9,314 nucleotides of DNA from an uncultured Chloroflexaceae bacterium. GTDB taxonomy: Bacteria > Chloroflexota > Chloroflexia > Chloroflexales > Chloroflexaceae. Of the stretch, positions 7,001-9,314 are shown piece after piece. The translations under genes were made by a program, and so were the position numbers. The notes under the pieces were generated by a model. It was not told the DNA's origin, did no database searches, and saw only the letters and a program-made list of their open reading frames with translations. The stretch is taken from contig CAKZQX010000039.1 in the NCBI GenBank assembly GCA_937141995.1, forward strand, positions 1 through 9,314. The letters are read 5' to 3'. Numbering within the stretch: position 1 is the first letter of the stretch; each line of letters starts with the position of its first letter.

Positions 7001-9314
7001 CCACGATATCGTCACGCATAAAGGCTTTGCTGGAGAGGTTCACGCTAATCGTTAGCGACTGTGCGGAGGCGACCTGTTCCTGCCAGTGGCGCATCTGCCG
7101 GCATGCTGCGCGTAGCACCCACCAGCCCAGCGGGATGATCAGCCCGGTCTCCTCGGCAATCGGGATAAAATCACCCGGCGCGATGAGCCCGCGCAGTGGA
7201 TGTTGCCAGCGCACCAGCGCTTCAAATCCGGCCACCTGCCCGGTAGAGAGCGAGACGATGGGTTGGTAGTGGAGCCGCAACTGCTCATGCTCAATTGCAT
7301 GGCGCAGGGCATTCTCGGTATCCAGGCGTTGCACCACGGACGAGTGCATGGTTGTGTCGAAGACGGCGTAGTGCCCCGGTCCCAGCGCTTTGGCCTGGTA
7401 CATAGCGGTATCGGCGTCGCGTAGCAGATCTGCCGGGCACTGATGCTCGTCGGCGTTGAGAACGATGCCAATGCTGGCCGAACTGGACAACTCCTGGTTG
7501 TTGATATAGACCGGGTGTGCCAGCGCCTGCTGGATGCGATAGACCAGCGTCAGTGCGTCAGCTTCGTCGCGTAGATCTTCCAGCAGAATAACAAACTCAT
7601 CACCGCCAAAACGGGCAATCGTGTCACTGACCCGCAGACACTCCTGCAACCGGCGAGCCGTGATCGTCAACAGATGATCACCTTCCAGATGCCCCAGGCT
7701 GTCATTGACCACTTTGAAGTTGTCCAGATCCAGAAAGAGGACCGCAAAACGGCCGGCCGGGTCACGCTGGGTTCGGCGCAGGGCATGCTCCAGCAGTTCC
7801 ATGAACAGCGCGCGGTTGGGCAGATCCGTCAGCGCGTCGTGCAGCGCCTGGTGCCGGAGTTGTTCTTCGGCAGCTTTGCGCTCGGTAATATCGCGGATGA
7901 AGCTACAGAGATACTCCTGCCCCTTGAACGCCAGATAATTTCCAGTAACTTCCACCGGCAGCACACTCCCATCTTTTCGGTGGATTGCGGTTTCGCAGGT
8001 GGCTGAGCCATGCAGCTTAAAATGTTGCCAGAGATGGTTCCAGTCTTCGTCTGCGATGTTTGCGTTGATATCGGTAATGCAACGGCCCAGCAACTCCTCG
8101 CGGGGGGCCGCATAGTAGTGACAGGCAACATCATTGACATAGAGATACTGACCATCGGGATCAATCCAGACCACCGCATCGGCGGCGCGGTCCAGGGCAA
8201 ACTGCGCCAGATGCAACGCTTCCTCGGCCTGCTTGCGTTCGGTGATATCCTGCGCCGCCCCGTAGATCCGCACCACGCGGCCCTTTGCAGCATCCCAGAC
8301 CGGCTTGCCATAATCGCGCAGCCAGCGTACCGTGCCATTCTGTGTGATAATCCGGAACTCGCTGACATCCGGTTGACCGGACAGTAAGCGCTCGTGGCGT
8401 CGCTGGGCGATCGGCCAATCTTCCGGATGGATCAGGCGCTTCCAATGATGATCTGCTTCCATTTGTTCCGGGTTGAAGCCGGTTGTGCGGGTGTAGGCAT
8501 CTGTTACCCACTCGGTGATAGCAGTACCGTCAGGCATAAACTGTATGGCATAGGCATAGTCGGAGATAAGTTCCGAGACAATGCGGTAGCGGGTTTCACT
8601 CTCGCGCAACGCTTCGACCGCGCGCTGACGCTCCTGCATTTCGGTCTTTAATGCCTGATTACTCTGCAATAGCTGCGCGGTACGCTCCTCAACCCGAATT
8701 TCCAGTTCAGCATGCGCCTGGCGCAGGGCATTCTCGGCCTGCCGTCGCTCGGTGATATCGTGAATAATCGCGTGCAGCCGGAGTTGTCCCTGGATCTCAA
8801 TCGGCACCGTGTAGATTTCCACATCACGGATCTCCCCCGAAGCCAGGCGATGCTGGAACTGGAAGTAGAGCCGCTGCTCCTGTTTTGCTCGCTCCAGCTC
8901 TGCGAGGATTTCTTCCTCCGGCAGGATGTTCATCCGGACAATATTCATTGTGCGCAAGACGGGCAGGGGGTACCCGTAGAACTCACTTGCGGCGGGGTTG
9001 GCATCAACAATTGCGCCGGTCTCAGGCTCGATCAGCAGCTTCACCGCCCGGTTCTTCTCAAACATAGCCCGATAGGTCGCCTCGCGCTGCCGGAGTGTTG
9101 CCACGGTCTGCTGGTGCTCGCTGATCTCGGCCTGCAAAGCGCGATTGCTCTGCGCCAGTTCGTCCGTCCGTTGCCGGACCCGCTCCTCAAGTTCGTTATA
9201 CGTCTGGTGCAGGGCTTCCTCAGCCAGTTTGCGTTGTGTAATGTCTTCGTGCGCAACCACCAGGTAGGAATGATCATCTATGTCAAAACGGGTGATATGC
9301 GCAATAAACCAGCG
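4011..9314 (-). CDS. Giant light-sensing c-di-GMP protein: PAS repeats, GGDEF, EAL, LOV, PAS, PAS, GAF, GGDEF (5' partial)
   Basis: The frame is open from the window edge (9314) to TAA at 4011-4013, giving 1767 residues; the gene starts outside the window. GTG at 9260 lies inside a PAS domain and is not a credible start. Domains, counted from the codon at 9314: C-terminal part of a PAS (1-28); helix; PAS (80-190); helix; PAS (240-360); PAS (368-480); GGDEF (488-654, GGDEF at 570-574, I-site RxxD at 561-564); EAL (662-913, EALVRW from 698, [14 protein letters not shown] with DD at 821-822, K842, AEGIE, Q898); TDG-repeat linker (about 930-943); coiled coil (about 960-1010); LOV (1023-1139, GYNCRFLQ with Cys1070); PAS (1148-1276); PAS (1283-1405); GAF (1423-1583); GGDEF (1588-1753, GGEEF at 1669-1673, RxxD at 1660-1663). 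Both cyclases and the phosphodiesterase keep their hallmark residues, so the protein may make and degrade c-di-GMP. No transmembrane segment is visible in this part. The shape suggests two signalling proteins fused end to end. Confidence 0.95.
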   Translation of the reverse strand, partial: RWFIAHITRFDIDDHSYLVVAHEDITQRKLAEEALHQTYNELEERVRQRTDELAQSNRALQAEISEHQQTVATLRQREATYRAMFEKNRAVKLLIEPETGAIVDANPAASEFYGYPLPVLRTMNIVRMNILPEEEILAELERAKQEQRLYFQFQHRLASGEIRDVEIYTVPIEIQGQLRLHAIIHDITERRQAENALRQAHAELEIRVEERTAQLLQSNQALKTEMQERQRAVEALRESETRYRIVSELISDYAYAIQFMPDGTAITEWVTDAYTRTTGFNPEQMEADHHWKRLIHPEDWPIAQRRHERLLSGQPDVSEFRIITQNGTVRWLRDYGKPVWDAAKGRVVRIYGAAQDITERKQAEEALHLAQFALDRAADAVVWIDPDGQYLYVNDVACHYYAAPREELLGRCITDINANIADEDWNHLWQHFKLHGSATCETAIHRKDGSVLPVEVTGNYLAFKGQEYLCSFIRDITERKAAEEQLRHQALHDALTDLPNRALFMELLEHALRRTQRDPAGRFAVLFLDLDNFKVVNDSLGHLEGDHLLTITARRLQECLRVSDTIARFGGDEFVILLEDLRDEADALTLVYRIQQALAHPVYINNQELSSSASIGIVLNADEHQCPADLLRDADTAMYQAKALGPGHYAVFDTTMHSSVVQRLDTENALRHAIEHEQLRLHYQPIVSLSTGQVAGFEALVRWQHPLRGLIAPGDFIPIAEETGLIIPLGWWVLRAACRQMRHWQEQVASAQSLTISVNLSSKAFMRDDIVEQIHRILQETGLAPAGLKIEITENVMMDHVETTIMKLVRLRDLGVQLCIDDFGTGYSSLRYLHRFPIQILKIDRSFVSTLKVNDESAAITQSIVMLSHTLRKETIAEGIETAAQLHYLQELHCEYGQGYFFSRPVDPTTAETLLTTTFPVNPPTPDRSRTDGTDGTDGTDGTGGQGTPVLQYQPDGTTPCQTIIALLQQRVKELEQRLDTCRRMCAELRQERDPLWALADTERLDVSHVLTRSSQAEAVLRVWERALATVTSGILITDVNQPDMPIIYCNAAFERMTGYTPAETLGYNCRFLQGPDTDPADVAAIRDAVAAGQGCQIVLLNYRKDGTPFWNELAITPLYEPTGRLTHYIGVITDVTERKRMEDALQTSEETFRGFFEQSQDALLLVGAQGSVTAWNEGAEQIFGLSRTETLGQPKWDVLFRLTPEEYRTPAMHERIKAAVLTMLYNAGQGNPIHQQPIESETQLPDGTRRTVSTRIFPIQTNTGLLLGGITRDITKFKRTQAAIRESQDRLQAILDNAAVGIVLLDREGHFIEVNGRWLEMLGMTRYEVYQKRWLDLVSSEDSATNQAAMQALLRGEVEGFRLEQRFRHKDGNLFWGDLSTRILVNAQGNLESVIGIIADITERKQAEQALQLAHAQSQVWVGKLKQRNRDMTLLNELSDVLQTCQTITDAYQAIIPVISRLFPNRAGALYIVDATRTYLELAAAWGPPQRWPPGFTGAICRTLMQGPLHTSDPGATDICCRMADSAIPSLCVPLVAHGEPLGVLRLSETELPSLTARRRAERLTVTVADYLALAIANLQLREHLQNQAIRDALTGLFNRRYLDETLQRELQHAARHQRPVGIIMLDVDYFKQFNDRFGHKGGDALLQALGAFLQQHIRSEDIACRYGGEEFMLILPEATLEDTQIRAEHLRVGVEQLRITHEQQQLDTVTISLGIAGFPTHGNTTTTLIGAADKALYRAKTSGRNRVICATLPLVKAPDTFPLCT
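6485..6526 (-). repeat. Perfect 9-bp tandem repeat (4.7 copies) coding a Thr-Asp-Gly linker
   Basis: On the plus strand the unit CTGTTCCGT repeats four times without change (6485-6520) plus six further bases. On the coding strand it reads GGA ACA GAC and gives Gly-Thr-Asp repeats in the linker between the EAL domain and the coiled coil before the LOV domain. The unit is a multiple of three, so gain or loss of copies would change linker length without breaking the frame. Exact identity of the copies suggests recent expansion by slippage. Confidence 0.95.

Noticed and set aside
9258..9260. GTG as the start codon of the signalling protein
   Set aside because: The same frame stays open for 18 more codons to the window edge and reads as the end of a PAS domain, so the gene is cut by the window rather than starting here.

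Overview
The window holds four protein-coding genes, all on the minus strand, covering almost every base. In transcription order (high to low coordinates) they are: a very large multidomain c-di-GMP signalling protein whose 5' end lies beyond the window; a catalytically complete ADP-glucose pyrophosphorylase (glgC); a second glgC-like paralog that has lost key ATP-site residues; and an RlmI-type 23S rRNA cytosine methyltransferase. The plus-strand open frames are shadows. No tRNA, rRNA, CRISPR array or insertion sequence was seen. Moderately high G+C, two adjacent glgC genes of this sequence type and the PAS/GAF-rich signalling protein suggest a filamentous anoxygenic phototroph or relative in the Chloroflexota (Chloroflexales). 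This is inferred from family resemblance and is not proven.

Region by region. Positions 9314-4011: the signalling protein, with a first module of PAS domains, GGDEF and EAL, then a linker encoded by a perfect 9-bp tandem repeat, then a second module of coiled coil, LOV photosensor, two PAS, GAF and a second GGDEF. Positions 4010-3939: a short gap with a candidate promoter and ribosome binding site for glgC. Positions 3938-2685: glgC. Positions 2684-2584: a 101-bp intergenic region dominated by telomere-like heptamers (TTAGGGG on the transcript strand); they form a long RNA stem whose loop is a canonical four-tract G-quadruplex motif. Positions 2583-1339: the degenerate glgC paralog. Positions 1376-105: the methyltransferase, whose start overlaps the end of that paralog. 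Positions 104-1: non-coding, with no convincing feature.

The two glgC genes probably make one ADP-glucose pyrophosphorylase from a catalytic and a regulatory subunit, by analogy with Firmicutes GlgC/GlgD or the plant small and large subunits. The G-quadruplex hairpin between them is well placed to set their ratio. The signalling protein could make and break c-di-GMP in response to blue light and other cues; its LOV domain keeps the photoactive Cys but has Ile where LOV proteins normally have the signalling Gln. Whether the signalling gene and the glycogen genes are functionally linked cannot be told from this window.
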